Source of the DNA: Alphaproteobacteria bacterium
Lineage (GTDB): Bacteria > Pseudomonadota > Alphaproteobacteria > Rhizobiales > Rhizobiaceae
DNA length: 64,000 nt
NCBI GenBank assembly: GCA_016861165.1
Contig: BOKV01000001.1
Location: 186,001-250,000 of the forward strand
Direction: 5' to 3'
In this document: one piece after another, positions 24,778 through 32,711 of the stretch
How positions within the stretch are numbered: position 1 is the first letter of the stretch
Layout of the letters: the number at the start of each line of letters is the position of its first letter
Translations under genes and position numbers: made by a program
Notes under the pieces: generated by a model
What the model was told of the DNA's origin: nothing
The model's input: the letters and a program-made list of their open reading frames with translations, nothing else
Databases searched by the model: none

Positions 24778-24845
24778 ACATCGCCGCGAGGCGAACGAGC
24801 TGACCCGGTCGCGTCCCCACCCTCCCCGTCCCCAAGACCGGGTCC

Positions 24846-24890
24846 GGGAGCCGGTTCAATGTCCCCTGAACCGGCTCCCATCCCCTTTTT
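24846..24890 (+). terminator. Strong terminator after the BTLCP gene
   Basis: GGGAGCCGGTTCA (24846-24858) pairs perfectly with TGAACCGGCTCCC (24867-24879), 8-base loop, and five T at 24886-24890. It touches the stop codon of the converging minus-strand gene. Confidence 0.85.
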
Positions 24891-25222
24891 CATGCGACGA
24901 GATGGCCGATCATCAGGCCGGCCTCGATGACGAAGACGCCCGAGCAGAAGCTCCAGACGGCGCAGACGGCGGCGAGCGCCAGCAGGTGACGGCCGGCGAG
25001 GTCGCCGCGCCGCCAGGACGGCCAGGCGAGCGCCAGTGCCAGATAGGGGCCGGCCAGGGCGCAGATCAGCAGCGACCAGGCCATGGCCGGCGGCGAGGCA
25101 AAGGACAGGCCGACGGGCCTGGTTTCAGCCTCGCCCAGCGCAAGGCGGTGAACGCTCGACAGCAGCCCCGCGGTCGTGAAGCCGCAGGCGGTGGCAAACA
25201 GCACCAGTGCCAGGGTGGACAC
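24890..25222 (-). CDS. Small three-helix membrane protein of unknown function
   Basis: Protein of 110 aa with about three hydrophobic segments: MSTLALVLFATACGFTTAGLLSS at the N-terminus, MAWSLLICALAGPYLALALAW in the middle, and LLALAAVCAVWSFCSGVFVIEAG at the end. Likely an inner-membrane protein. No motif recognised. It is divergent from the anchored protein gene at 25326, with about 100 bp between. Confidence 0.65.
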   Translation of the reverse strand: MSTLALVLFATACGFTTAGLLSSVHRLALGEAETRPVGLSFASPPAMAWSLLICALAGPYLALALAWPSWRRGDLAGRHLLALAAVCAVWSFCSGVFVIEAGLMIGHLVA

Positions 25223-25325
25223 GCTTTACCTTTCTTTACCGCGATTGCGAAACCATCGGCCTGCAAGCAAGCGCCATGCCGGGCGATTCCGTCCCGCCGG
25301 CGCACAGTGCGGACCGAAACGGGAC

Positions 25326-26084
25326 ATGCAGGCGGCTTCGCCCGACGCAATCGCCAGACAGGTCGCGGCCGGCGGCGGCGCGACCGGGCCGGCGCAAGGC
25401 GGCAATGCCTCTGGCTGGCCGTGGCGGCTGTCGCTCGCCCTGCTCGCCATGGCCGCCGGACTCGCCGGCCTCGCCCAGTGCGCCGGCGACCGGCTGGCGC
25501 GGGCCGGCCATTCGGCCGACGCCAGCCCACACGAGGTGGTCGTCGGCAATGACGTGCTCGTCGTGCCGACCAACATGATCCGCTTTGGCGCGCAGCGGCG
25601 CGCGGCCAGCGCCGAACGGCTCGACCTCTATCTGCACTGGCCAACGCTGTCGGGCTATTCCGACGGATTGAGCGCAGCCTTCAGCGCGGCCGGAATCGAC
25701 CCGTCGATCCTGTTCCTCACCGTCGAGCCGCGGCAGACGAGCCTCGACATGAGCGGGCGCGCCGGACCGCTCTACGGCAAGTTCCTGGTTGGCGAGGCGG
25801 CGAATGCCGGCTTCGGGCTGAGCAGGCGGGCGCTGTCGGCGGCGGCCGGCTTCGTCGACGAGGACCTGTTCTACGAGGCCGAAGCCGGCCACCCGTTCGT
25901 GGCGCGCTGCGTGCGTGCCGGCGCGCCGGCGATGGCCGCCTACTGCATGCGCGACATCCATGTCGGCCGGTCGCTGTCGCTGACCTACCGGTTCCACCTG
26001 TCGCTGATGGCGGACTGGCGGCGGCTGGAGGCGGCCATGCGCCACCTCGCCGCGGCGATGCTGGCCGGCGGCGCCGACGGCTGA
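25326..26084 (+). CDS. Membrane-anchored protein of unknown function
   Basis: Protein of 252 aa from ATG at 25326. One hydrophobic segment (WPWRLSLALLAMAAGLAGLAQCAG, residues about 32-55) suggests a signal anchor with most of the protein in the periplasm. The soluble part has conserved-looking blocks HEVVVGNDVLVVPTNMIRFGAQRRA, DLYLHWPTLSGYSD and VEPRQTSLDMSGR, and ends in a segment with two Cys (RCVRAGAPAMAAYCMRD). I do not recognise a named family; this pattern occurs as conserved hypothetical proteins in Rhizobiales. It converges with the DUF3126 gene, 3 bp apart. Confidence 0.7.
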   Translation: MQAASPDAIARQVAAGGGATGPAQGGNASGWPWRLSLALLAMAAGLAGLAQCAGDRLARAGHSADASPHEVVVGNDVLVVPTNMIRFGAQRRAASAERLDLYLHWPTLSGYSDGLSAAFSAAGIDPSILFLTVEPRQTSLDMSGRAGPLYGKFLVGEAANAGFGLSRRALSAAAGFVDEDLFYEAEAGHPFVARCVRAGAPAMAAYCMRDIHVGRSLSLTYRFHLSLMADWRRLEAAMRHLAAAMLAGGADG

Positions 26085-26087
26085 GGG

Positions 26088-26300
26088 TCAGCCGTCGAGG
26101 TCGATGTCGAGTATGGCCATCGAGAAGTTGTAGGACAGCTCGCCCTCGTCGTCGTCGCGGTAGATGACGCCGAGGAACTCACCGTCGCGGTAGAGTTCGG
26201 CCGAATCGCTCTTGCGCGGGCGGGCCCGCACCTCGAGCCCGGGCGTCATGAAGACGCGCTTGAAATAGGCGTCCAGTTTTCTGAGTTCGTCTGGTTTCAC
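26088..26300 (-). CDS. DUF3126 family protein
   Basis: Protein of 70 aa matching the small alphaproteobacterial DUF3126 family: KPDELRKLDAYFKRVF at the N-terminus and the acidic EFLGVIYRDDDEGELSYNFSMAILDIDLD at the end. GTG start at 26300 with GGGAG seven bases upstream. Members are cytoplasmic and of unknown function, and commonly lie next to cysE as here (cysE stops 137 bp upstream on the same strand). Confidence 0.9.
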   Translation of the reverse strand: MKPDELRKLDAYFKRVFMTPGLEVRARPRKSDSAELYRDGEFLGVIYRDDDEGELSYNFSMAILDIDLDG

Positions 26301-26371
26301 GCTATGGCTCCCGTGACGGTGCGATCCGGCTTATATGGGCCAGAAAACTGCCGCTTGTAGAGCAAAGCGCT

Positions 26372-26391
26372 GCCGGCCTGTAAAGGCCGGC
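26372..26391 (-). terminator. Hairpin between cysE and the DUF3126 gene
   Basis: GCCGGCCT (26372-26379), loop GTAA, AGGCCGGC (26384-26391). In minus-strand direction only a weak T-rich tail follows, so partial termination or mRNA stabilisation is likely. Confidence 0.45.
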
Positions 26392-26436
26392 CCCGATGGA
26401 AGCCGCAGGAAGCCTGAAACGACCGCCGGCGGCGGC

Positions 26437-27276
26437 TCAGTGGATGTCCTTGTCCTCGGCCAGGATCTGGTCCATCGACCGCGACGGCTCGGCGCAGCCG
26501 GCCTGGCCGATGACCTTGGCCGGAACGCCGGCAACGGTGACATTGGCCGGCACCGGCTTGACCACCAGCGAACCGGCGGCGACGCGCGAGCAGCGGCCGA
26601 CCGCGATATTGCCGAGCACGGTGGCGCCGGCCCCGAGCAGGACGCCGGAGCCGATCTTGGGATGGCGGTCGCCCGATTCCTTGCCGGTGCCGCCAAGCGT
26701 GACGCCGTGCAGGATCGAGACATCGTCGCCGATCACCGCGGTGGCGCCGACGACCAGCCCGGTGGCGTGGTCGAGGAAGATGCCCCTGCCCATGCGCGCC
26801 TGCGGGTTGATGTCGGTCTGGAACACCTGGCTGGAGCGGCTCTGCAGATAGAGGGCGAAGTCGCGGTGGCCGCGGTTCCAGCTCCAATGGGCGAGCCGGT
26901 GCGTCTGGATGGCGTGGAAGCCCTTGAAGTAGAGGATCGGCTCGATGAAGCGCTCGCAGGCGGGATCGCGGTCGTAGACGGCGGCCAGATCGATGCGCAC
27001 GATCTCCGACCAGTCCGGCCAGTCCTCGACCATCTGCTCGAAATTCTGGCGCAATATCTCGCCGGAAATCTCGCGCGAATGCAGCCGGTCGGCGATGCGG
27101 GCGATGACGGCATCCTCCAGCCGGGCGTGGTTGAGGATGGTCGAATAGATGAAGGTCGACATCACCGGATCGGTGGCGACGACCTGCTCGGCCTCCTCGC
27201 GCACGGCCCGCCAGACCGGGTCGACCGCCAGGGGCCGGTCGCCGGCCGCAACGCGTGAAACCGCATGCTTGGTCAT
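26437..27276 (-). CDS. cysE: Serine O-acetyltransferase
   Basis: Makes O-acetylserine from serine and acetyl-CoA, committing step of cysteine synthesis. The 279-aa protein has the helical N-terminal SATase domain (ETVVATDPVMSTFIYSTILNHARLEDAVIARIADRL) and a left-handed hexapeptide beta-helix (GRGIFLDHATGLVVGATAVIGDDVSILHGVTLGGTGKESGDRHPKIGSGVLLGAGATVLG) with the catalytic Asp/His. ATG at 27276 is chosen because GGAGGAGCTCAA precedes it; an upstream in-frame extension of 27 residues is rejected since the promoter lies there. The C-terminal tail ends DKDIH, ending in an aromatic-free form unlike the Ile-terminated tail that docks CysK. Confidence 0.95.
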   Translation of the reverse strand: MTKHAVSRVAAGDRPLAVDPVWRAVREEAEQVVATDPVMSTFIYSTILNHARLEDAVIARIADRLHSREISGEILRQNFEQMVEDWPDWSEIVRIDLAAVYDRDPACERFIEPILYFKGFHAIQTHRLAHWSWNRGHRDFALYLQSRSSQVFQTDINPQARMGRGIFLDHATGLVVGATAVIGDDVSILHGVTLGGTGKESGDRHPKIGSGVLLGAGATVLGNIAVGRCSRVAAGSLVVKPVPANVTVAGVPAKVIGQAGCAEPSRSMDQILAEDKDIH

Positions 27277-27333
27277 TTGAGCTCCTCCGGCCGGCGGGCT
27301 GTCCGCGATGGCCCGATCGGTGTCATTTCGTCT

Positions 27334-27361
27334 AGTATAGGAGCAGCGGGCGCCCAAACAA
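27334..27361 (-). promoter_or_regulatory. cysE promoter
   Basis: Minus-strand TTGTTT (27356-27361), 16-bp spacer, TATACT (27334-27339), about 60 bp ahead of the cysE ATG. Confidence 0.65.
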
Positions 27362-27370
27362 GGCGGCCAT

Positions 27371-27401
27371 CGGTGAACAATTTTGTCGGCCGGTGAACAA
27401 T
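27371..27401 (-). promoter_or_regulatory. Tandem direct repeats upstream of the cysE promoter
   Basis: Two perfect 11-bp copies of CGGTGAACAAT (27371-27381 and 27391-27401), 20 bp apart start to start, directly upstream of the -35 element. The two-helical-turn phasing and position fit an activator site. Confidence 0.5.
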
Positions 27402-27408
27402 CGCTGCA

Positions 27409-28167
27409 TCAGCTTCGCAGAAAATCGATGACGCCGGCGATGTGAACGCGGTCGCCGACCGCCTTCATGTGGTCGCGGCGCGGGATGGGCAGGAAGCGCC
27501 CGTGCGCGAAGAGTTCGGCGAGGCGCTCGCCCGAGCCGGCCACCTCGTCCTCGGTGCCGACGGCGACCAGGACCGGATTGGCGATGCGGCGCAGCTCGTC
27601 GGGATCGAGCCGCTGGCGGACGCCGACGACGCAGGCGGCGAGTGCCCGCCGGTCGCTGCGCGTCTGTTCGGCGAAGGCCCGGAACATGCGGGCGCGCGGG
27701 TCGGTGACCTCGTCGATCGAGGCCGCCAGCAGGCCGTCGCGCACCGGCGTCCAGTCGCCCGACCCCTCGACCATCGACCAGCCGCCGCCCGACAGGACCA
27801 CGCGACCCAGCCGGTCGCCATGGTGGACGGCGACCGTGGCGCTGATGCGGGCGCCCATCGAGTAGCCGACGATGTGGGCGCGGGCGATGCCGAGCCGGTC
27901 GAGCAGGGCGACGGCGTCACCGGCCATGGTCTCGAGGGCGTAGTCGGCCTCGTCATAGAATTTGGTGCTGGCGCCGTGGCCGCGGTTGTCATAGGCGATG
28001 ACGCGCAGGCCGGCGGCAACGAACGCCTTCACCCAGCCGGTGGCGACCCAGTTGACCTCCTTGCTGGAGGCAAAGCCGTGAACCAGCAGGACCACCGGCC
28101 CCTCGCCCGCGTCGACATAGGCAAGGTCAAGGCGGCGGTCGGCGTTGACGATGGTGGCGACGGGCAT
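27409..28167 (-). CDS. Alpha/beta hydrolase
   Basis: Protein of 252 aa with the alpha/beta hydrolase fold. The oxyanion HGFASSKEVNW follows VVLLVHG, the nucleophile elbow is GYSMGARIS (Ser near residue 103), VAVGTEDEVAGSG carries the acid, and RRDHMKAVGD the catalytic His. It has no signal peptide. The substrate cannot be told; esterase-like or lactonase-like activity is likely. ATG at 28167, divergent from the zinc-finger gene at 28306. It lies upstream of the cysE promoter on the same strand but is separately promoted. Confidence 0.9.
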   Translation of the reverse strand: MPVATIVNADRRLDLAYVDAGEGPVVLLVHGFASSKEVNWVATGWVKAFVAAGLRVIAYDNRGHGASTKFYDEADYALETMAGDAVALLDRLGIARAHIVGYSMGARISATVAVHHGDRLGRVVLSGGGWSMVEGSGDWTPVRDGLLAASIDEVTDPRARMFRAFAEQTRSDRRALAACVVGVRQRLDPDELRRIANPVLVAVGTEDEVAGSGERLAELFAHGRFLPIPRRDHMKAVGDRVHIAGVIDFLRS

Positions 28168-28305
28168 GGCGCCAGATCCTGTTTGATGTCGTGAGGGCCT
28201 GCAAAGCGAATGGGGCGAGCGCGGTCAACAAAAACCTTTGCAGGGCGACGCCGATCTTTCTAGAAAGGCGCCAGCAGCGCCAACCCTCAGCCGGAACCGA
28301 CCTCC

Positions 28306-28548
28306 ATGAGCGATCACGCCGTCCCGCACTTCCAGAACGACCAGGGTGTCGCGGTCATCGAGATCGGCGTCAGGGAATTCATGTGCTGCGGCGCGAGCGC
28401 GCCCTTCGACCACCCGCACGTCTATCTCGACATGGGCGATGACGATGAGATCGTCTGCCCCTACTGCTCGACGCTCTATCGCCACAAGGCGGAACTCGGC
28501 CCCTTCGACACCCGGCCGGCCGGCTGCCTCTACGAGAAGGCGGCCTGA
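28306..28548 (+). CDS. CHCC zinc-finger protein (NDUFS6-like)
   Basis: Protein of 80 aa of the zf-CHCC family (COG4391). Zinc ligands are Cys in EFMCCGASAPFDHPHVYL with the His of HPH, and the CPYCSTLY pair. Relatives include the mitochondrial complex I accessory subunit NDUFS6 and bacterial proteins that copurify with or assist NADH dehydrogenase. A second complex I accessory-subunit gene is at 38971. ATG at 28306, followed 43 bp later by an FAD monooxygenase on the same strand. Confidence 0.9.
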   Translation: MSDHAVPHFQNDQGVAVIEIGVREFMCCGASAPFDHPHVYLDMGDDDEIVCPYCSTLYRHKAELGPFDTRPAGCLYEKAA

Positions 28549-28591
28549 TCGACCCGGCCCTCATCCCGAGGGCAACCACGGAACCCGCGCG

Positions 28592-29794
28592 GTGAGCCGC
28601 AACAGCAGGACCGTACTGATCGCCGGCGGCGGCATCACCGGACTGACGGCCGGGCTGGCGCTGGCGCGCGCCGGCTTCCGGGTCGATCTGTTCGAGCAGG
28701 CGGAGGGCTTCGAGACCATCGGTGCCGGCCTGCAGCTCTCGCCCAACGCGCTCGCCGTGCTCGACGGGCTGGGCCTGCTGCACCGCATCAAGACGGTCGC
28801 GGTCGGCCCGACGGCCATCCGGGTGATGTCGGCGACCAGCGGGCGCGAGATCGTGCGCATCCCGCTCGGTCACCATGCGGTCGAACGCTACGGCCGGCCC
28901 TATCTGGTGATCCACCGGGCCGATCTGCAGCAGGTGCTGGCGAGCGCCTGCGCCGACGATCCCGACGTCACGCTGCACATGGCGGCAAGCGTCGACGACG
29001 TGGCCGCCCACGCCAACGGCGTCACCGCGCTCGTCAACCAGGGCAGCCAGATGACCGAGTTCAGCGGCATCGGCCTCGTCGCCGCCGACGGCGTGTGGTC
29101 GCGGCTGCGCAACGTCCACTTCGACGCGCGGCCATCGGTCTACAGCGGGCTTGCAGCCTGGCGGGCGCTGATCGCCGCCGAGCGCCTGCCCGGCTCGCAG
29201 GACATGGAGAGCGTGCAGCTCTGGCTGGCGCCGAACGCGCACGCGGTGAGCTATCCGGTGCGCCACGGCCAGCACCTCAACGTCGTCGTCGTCCTGGCGG
29301 CCCTGCAGGCGCCGCAAGGCTGGACCGACCGCGGCGAGGTGGGCGAGCTCAGGCAGGCACTTGCCGGCTGGAGCCCGGCCTTCGCCGGGCTGCTCGACCA
29401 CAAGGCGCGCTGGACGCGCTGGCCGTTGCATGCGGCGCCACGGCTGCGCCGGTGGAGCGAGGGACCGACCGCGCTCGCCGGCGACGCCGCCCACGCCATG
29501 CTGCCCTTCGCCGCCCAGGGCGCGGCGATGGGCATCGAGGACGCCGCCGTCATCGCCCGCTGCCTGAAGGCGGCGCATGAGAATGGCGGGGACGCCAGCG
29601 CCGCCTTCGCCGCCTATGAGGGCGAGCGGCGACGGCGCGCGGCACGGGCGGGGCGACTGGCGCTCGCCAACCGCTACCTCTACCACCTGCCGAGGCCACT
29701 CGATCTGGCACGCAACCTGGCGATGCAGGCAATCGGCGGCCGGCGCCTGCTCGCCCGCCAGGACTGGCTCTACGGCTGGAAGCCGGCGCCGTAG
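28592..29794 (+). CDS. FAD-dependent monooxygenase
   Basis: Aromatic-hydroxylase-type flavoprotein of 400 aa. The Rossmann GxGxxG is VLIAGGGITGLTAGLALARAG near the N-terminus, the DG motif AADGVWSRLRN is mid-protein, and the GD motif TALAGDAAHAMLPFAAQGAAMGIEDA is C-terminal. GTG start at 28592; the frame is open upstream but that part belongs to the overlapping zinc-finger gene region. Close to salicylate-hydroxylase-like enzymes (COG0654); a ring-hydroxylation substrate cannot be deduced. No catabolic genes flank it. Confidence 0.92.
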   Translation: MSRNSRTVLIAGGGITGLTAGLALARAGFRVDLFEQAEGFETIGAGLQLSPNALAVLDGLGLLHRIKTVAVGPTAIRVMSATSGREIVRIPLGHHAVERYGRPYLVIHRADLQQVLASACADDPDVTLHMAASVDDVAAHANGVTALVNQGSQMTEFSGIGLVAADGVWSRLRNVHFDARPSVYSGLAAWRALIAAERLPGSQDMESVQLWLAPNAHAVSYPVRHGQHLNVVVVLAALQAPQGWTDRGEVGELRQALAGWSPAFAGLLDHKARWTRWPLHAAPRLRRWSEGPTALAGDAAHAMLPFAAQGAAMGIEDAAVIARCLKAAHENGGDASAAFAAYEGERRRRAARAGRLALANRYLYHLPRPLDLARNLAMQAIGGRRLLARQDWLYGWKPAP

Positions 29795-29827
29795 TATCGC
29801 CGCGCAGCCCCCCGCGGGGGCGGCCCC

Positions 29828-30559
29828 CTATTGCCCGATCGCCTCGGGCGCGTGCAGCCACAGGCCGAGCTTCAGCGACTGGGTGGTCGGCGTCCACAAG
29901 CCGGTGGGCAGGCCGGCGGCGCGCAGGCCCTCGGCCGCCCAGACGTTGCACGGGCGCAGGATATTGAAGGCGCCGCGGGCGGCGAAGAAGGCGTCGCCGA
30001 GACCGAAGCCCGGCCGGACGAGGCGGACGCCGTCGCCGCCGTCGCGCGCGAAGCTTGCCTCGATGAAATCGGCGAGCCGCGCCAGCCCGCCCGGCGGCAA
30101 GGCAATGGCGACGGCATTGGGCAGCGCGCGCACGTCGCCCGCCGGCGCGACACGCAGCACCGACTCGTCGCCGGTGATGGCGGTGAGCGTCGGACCGGGC
30201 CGGATGTCGGCGAGCCGCGGCGTCTGCGTGTAGAAGGCGCGCGAACCCCAGCCGAAGACGAGGAACTTCAGCGCCGGATGGTCGATCGGTACGCCGGCCT
30301 CGGCAAGGAAGGCGAAGCGGGCCCGCGTCGGCCCGTCGACAGCCAGGGCGAAATCGGCATGCAGCAGGGTGGTCAGCAGGTAGACCGTCTCGGTCTGCCC
30401 GCCTGAGGCCGGGGGGGCCGGGCGCGGCGGTGCCGGCGGGTCGGCGGGGACCGCCGCGCCGACGATCGTGGCACCGAGATAGACCGCGACGACGGCAAAC
30501 AGGCCGGCCGCCAGCGCCAGCACCAGCCGCAGCCCACGCCTGACCACAGCCGACGCCAC
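29828..30559 (-). CDS. TIGR02117/DUF2459 family protein
   Basis: Protein of 243 aa with one N-terminal transmembrane helix (LRLVLALAAGLFAVVAVYLGATIVGAA) and a periplasmic domain of the DUF2459 (TIGR02117) family, first noted near urease genes in some rhizobia. Conserved landmarks are VYLLTTLLHADFALAV, KFLVFGWGSRAFYTQTP and FFAARGAFNILRPCNVWAAEGLRAAGLPTGLWTP, including a Cys in the last block. The function is unknown. GTG at 30559 is used because the frame upstream overlaps the preceding DUF2157 gene; GGAG lies about 10 bases before it. The two genes are 17 bp apart and likely cotranscribed. Confidence 0.8.
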   Translation of the reverse strand: MASAVVRRGLRLVLALAAGLFAVVAVYLGATIVGAAVPADPPAPPRPAPPASGGQTETVYLLTTLLHADFALAVDGPTRARFAFLAEAGVPIDHPALKFLVFGWGSRAFYTQTPRLADIRPGPTLTAITGDESVLRVAPAGDVRALPNAVAIALPPGGLARLADFIEASFARDGGDGVRLVRPGFGLGDAFFAARGAFNILRPCNVWAAEGLRAAGLPTGLWTPTTQSLKLGLWLHAPEAIGQ

Positions 30560-30576
30560 CGTCCGCCAGCTCCGGG

Positions 30577-31560
30577 TCAGGCGCCGGCCGCGCCGCGCCA
30601 GCTCCACAGGCCGCGATTGAAGTTCCACAGCGCGATCGCCACGGCGAGTGTCACCAGGCCGGCCAGCAGGATGCTCAAGGGATGTGGCCCCAGCCATTCG
30701 AACCATTGCGTGTAGAGATGGATCATGGCGAACACGGCGACGACGGTGACGACCCAGCGGCGGTTGGCCATCGCCGCCCAGATGCCGGTCGCCACCAGCG
30801 CCACCGCCCAGCCGATGACGAAGACCTGGCGGTCGATGTCGATGCCGGCGGCCACTTCACCCTCGACGCCTTCGGCGACCGGGAGGGATGACAGCAGGCC
30901 AAACGGGTTGACCGTGTCGCCCCACAGCGAGCCGATCCAGAAGCCGAAATTGACCAGGAAGACCGACGTGCGGGCGGCAAGGATGGCCAAGCGCGAATAG
31001 TCGGCCGGCAGCCGCAGCGAGGCGAGGAGGGCCGCCAGCGCCAGCAGCGCGAACAGGATGACCGTCGCCGTCGGCTCCTCGATGCCGAGGAAGTAGGTGG
31101 CGTGCTCATAGCCGGTGCGCGCGCCGATCGACGAGGACAGCGCCAGCACCGCCAGCACGACGAGCAGGCCGCTGCGGGCGAGCACGCCGACAATGGCGAA
31201 GCCGGCGGCAATGGCGAGGAAGGCGGGAATCGAGGCCTGCGCCAGCACGACAATGCCGCCGGCAAGCGACAGCGCGCCGACGAGCACGCAGATATGGGCG
31301 ACGACGTCCCAGCGGCCGGATTGGCCGAGCTGCAGGGCGAGGCCGCCGCCGAGCAGCGCCACGCCGAGGACAAGGCCGGTGATGGCGTCGGGCACCAGCG
31401 CGATCAGGCCGAGGCTGACGGCGACGACGCCGAACCCGATGATGATGCTGAAGGCGAGCGACGCGGTGCCTTGCGAGGACAGGCGCAGGAGCTTGTCGTA
31501 TTCGGTCTTGTCGATGCTGCCGTCGGCCAGAAGCCGATCGAGATCGAGCGTCACTTTCAT
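30577..31560 (-). CDS. DUF2157 membrane protein
   Basis: Integral membrane protein of 327 aa with about nine to ten hydrophobic segments after a short cytosolic N-terminus (MKVTLDLDRLLADGSIDKTEYDKLLRL), characteristic of DUF2157/COG4872-type predicted membrane proteins. The N-terminal short-linear repeat-like DxxxxGxIDxxEYxxL is the usual SHOCT-like feature. Function unknown. It is followed by a DUF2459 gene on the same strand and lies directly downstream of the repeat element that follows the aap operon. Confidence 0.82.
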   Translation of the reverse strand: MKVTLDLDRLLADGSIDKTEYDKLLRLSSQGTASLAFSIIIGFGVVAVSLGLIALVPDAITGLVLGVALLGGGLALQLGQSGRWDVVAHICVLVGALSLAGGIVVLAQASIPAFLAIAAGFAIVGVLARSGLLVVLAVLALSSSIGARTGYEHATYFLGIEEPTATVILFALLALAALLASLRLPADYSRLAILAARTSVFLVNFGFWIGSLWGDTVNPFGLLSSLPVAEGVEGEVAAGIDIDRQVFVIGWAVALVATGIWAAMANRRWVVTVVAVFAMIHLYTQWFEWLGPHPLSILLAGLVTLAVAIALWNFNRGLWSWRGAAGA

Positions 31561-31576
31561 TGCCGCGCCTCCCCAG

Positions 31577-31674
31577 AAAAAGACCCGATCCGGGTGAATC
31601 GGGCTCTCGTTCCGAACATTTGTCTTGTCACGTAATCCTGTCCGCCTCGCGGTCCCGCCCGGCGGGATGAAGCG
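31577..31674 (-). repeat. Dispersed 3' repeat, copy B (aap operon terminator)
   Basis: Second copy of the element at 14598 and 48064. It begins immediately after the aapP stop codon. On the minus strand CCCGCCGGGCGGG is followed by a middle section and CCCGAT/ATCGGG (31584-31603) and then five T (31577-31581), a plausible terminator for the aap operon. Confidence 0.8.
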
Positions 31675-32673
31675 CTAGTGCAGAATCTGGCTGAGGAACA
31701 GCTTGGTGCGCTCGTGCTGGGGATGATCGAAGAACTCCGACGGCACGTTCTGCTCGACGATCTGGCCCTGGTCCATGAAGATGACGCGGTTGGCGACCTG
31801 GCGGGCGAAGCCCATCTCGTGGGTGACGCACAGCATGGTCATGCCCTCCTGGGCGAGCTCAACCATGGTGTCGAGCACCTCCTTGATCATCTCCGGATCG
31901 AGCGCGGAGGTCGGCTCGTCGAACAGCATGATGCGCGGGTTCATGCACAGGGCGCGGGCGATGGCGACGCGCTGCTGCTGGCCGCCGGAGAGCTGGCCCG
32001 GATATTTGTGCGCCTGCTCGGGAATCTTGACCTTGGTGAGGTAGTGCATCGCGATCTCCTCGGCCTCCTTCTTGGGCATCTTGCGCACCCAGATCGGCGC
32101 CAGCGTGCAGTTCTCCAGGATGGTCAGGTGCGGGAACAGGTTGAAGTGCTGGAACACCATGCCGACCTCGCGGCGGATCTCGTCGATGTTCTTCAGGTCG
32201 TTGGTCAGCTCGATGCCGTCGACGATGATGGTGCCGCGCTGATGCTCCTCCAGCCGGTTGATGCAGCGGATCATGGTCGACTTGCCCGATCCCGACGGGC
32301 CGCAGATGACAATGCGCTCGCCGCGCATCACCTTCAGGCTGATGTCGCGCAGGACGTGGAAGTCGCCATACCATTTGTGCATGTCGATGATATCGATGGC
32401 GACGTCAGTGGCCGACACGGTCATCCCGCCGATCGGCTTCTTGGCGGGCGCCGCCGGCGCCGCGGCGGCGCCATTGCCTGGCTCGGCCCGGGCGGCGCGC
32501 ACATTGGGCACGCTGGCGGTCTTGGCCGGCTCCTTCTGGGCGGCCTTGGCCTTGCGCCCGGCGGTTGCCCCGGCGCCGTCGGTGGCGGTCACGGCGGCGG
32601 CGGTCTTGCGCGCCGCGGGCGTCCTGGTTCCGGTTGCCGTCTTGGTCGTGGTCGGCTTGCTGGTCTTGGCCAT
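31675..32673 (-). CDS. aapP: Amino-acid ABC transporter ATPase with a long N-terminal extension
   Basis: ATP-binding subunit of the general L-amino-acid ABC importer, 332 aa from ATG at 32673. The ATPase core from residue 84 ([25 protein letters not shown]) has Walker [11 protein letters not shown]-loop [11 protein letters not shown], signature LSGGQQQR, Walker [15 protein letters not shown] and switch His VTHEMG. The first 83 residues are a low-complexity Ala/Lys/Thr/Pro segment ([19 protein letters not shown] and further similar runs), absent from usual AapP. If translation starts at the internal ATG at 32424 the protein is 249 aa, the normal length. The longer start lies 38 bp after aapM and continues without a stop. 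Confidence 0.92.
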   Translation of the reverse strand: MAKTSKPTTTKTATGTRTPAARKTAAAVTATDGAGATAGRKAKAAQKEPAKTASVPNVRAARAEPGNGAAAAPAAPAKKPIGGMTVSATDVAIDIIDMHKWYGDFHVLRDISLKVMRGERIVICGPSGSGKSTMIRCINRLEEHQRGTIIVDGIELTNDLKNIDEIRREVGMVFQHFNLFPHLTILENCTLAPIWVRKMPKKEAEEIAMHYLTKVKIPEQAHKYPGQLSGGQQQRVAIARALCMNPRIMLFDEPTSALDPEMIKEVLDTMVELAQEGMTMLCVTHEMGFARQVANRVIFMDQGQIVEQNVPSEFFDHPQHERTKLFLSQILH

Positions 32674-32711
32674 GTCGGTCTCTCGCGATCGCGTGCGGAA
32701 GGGCGCGCCGG

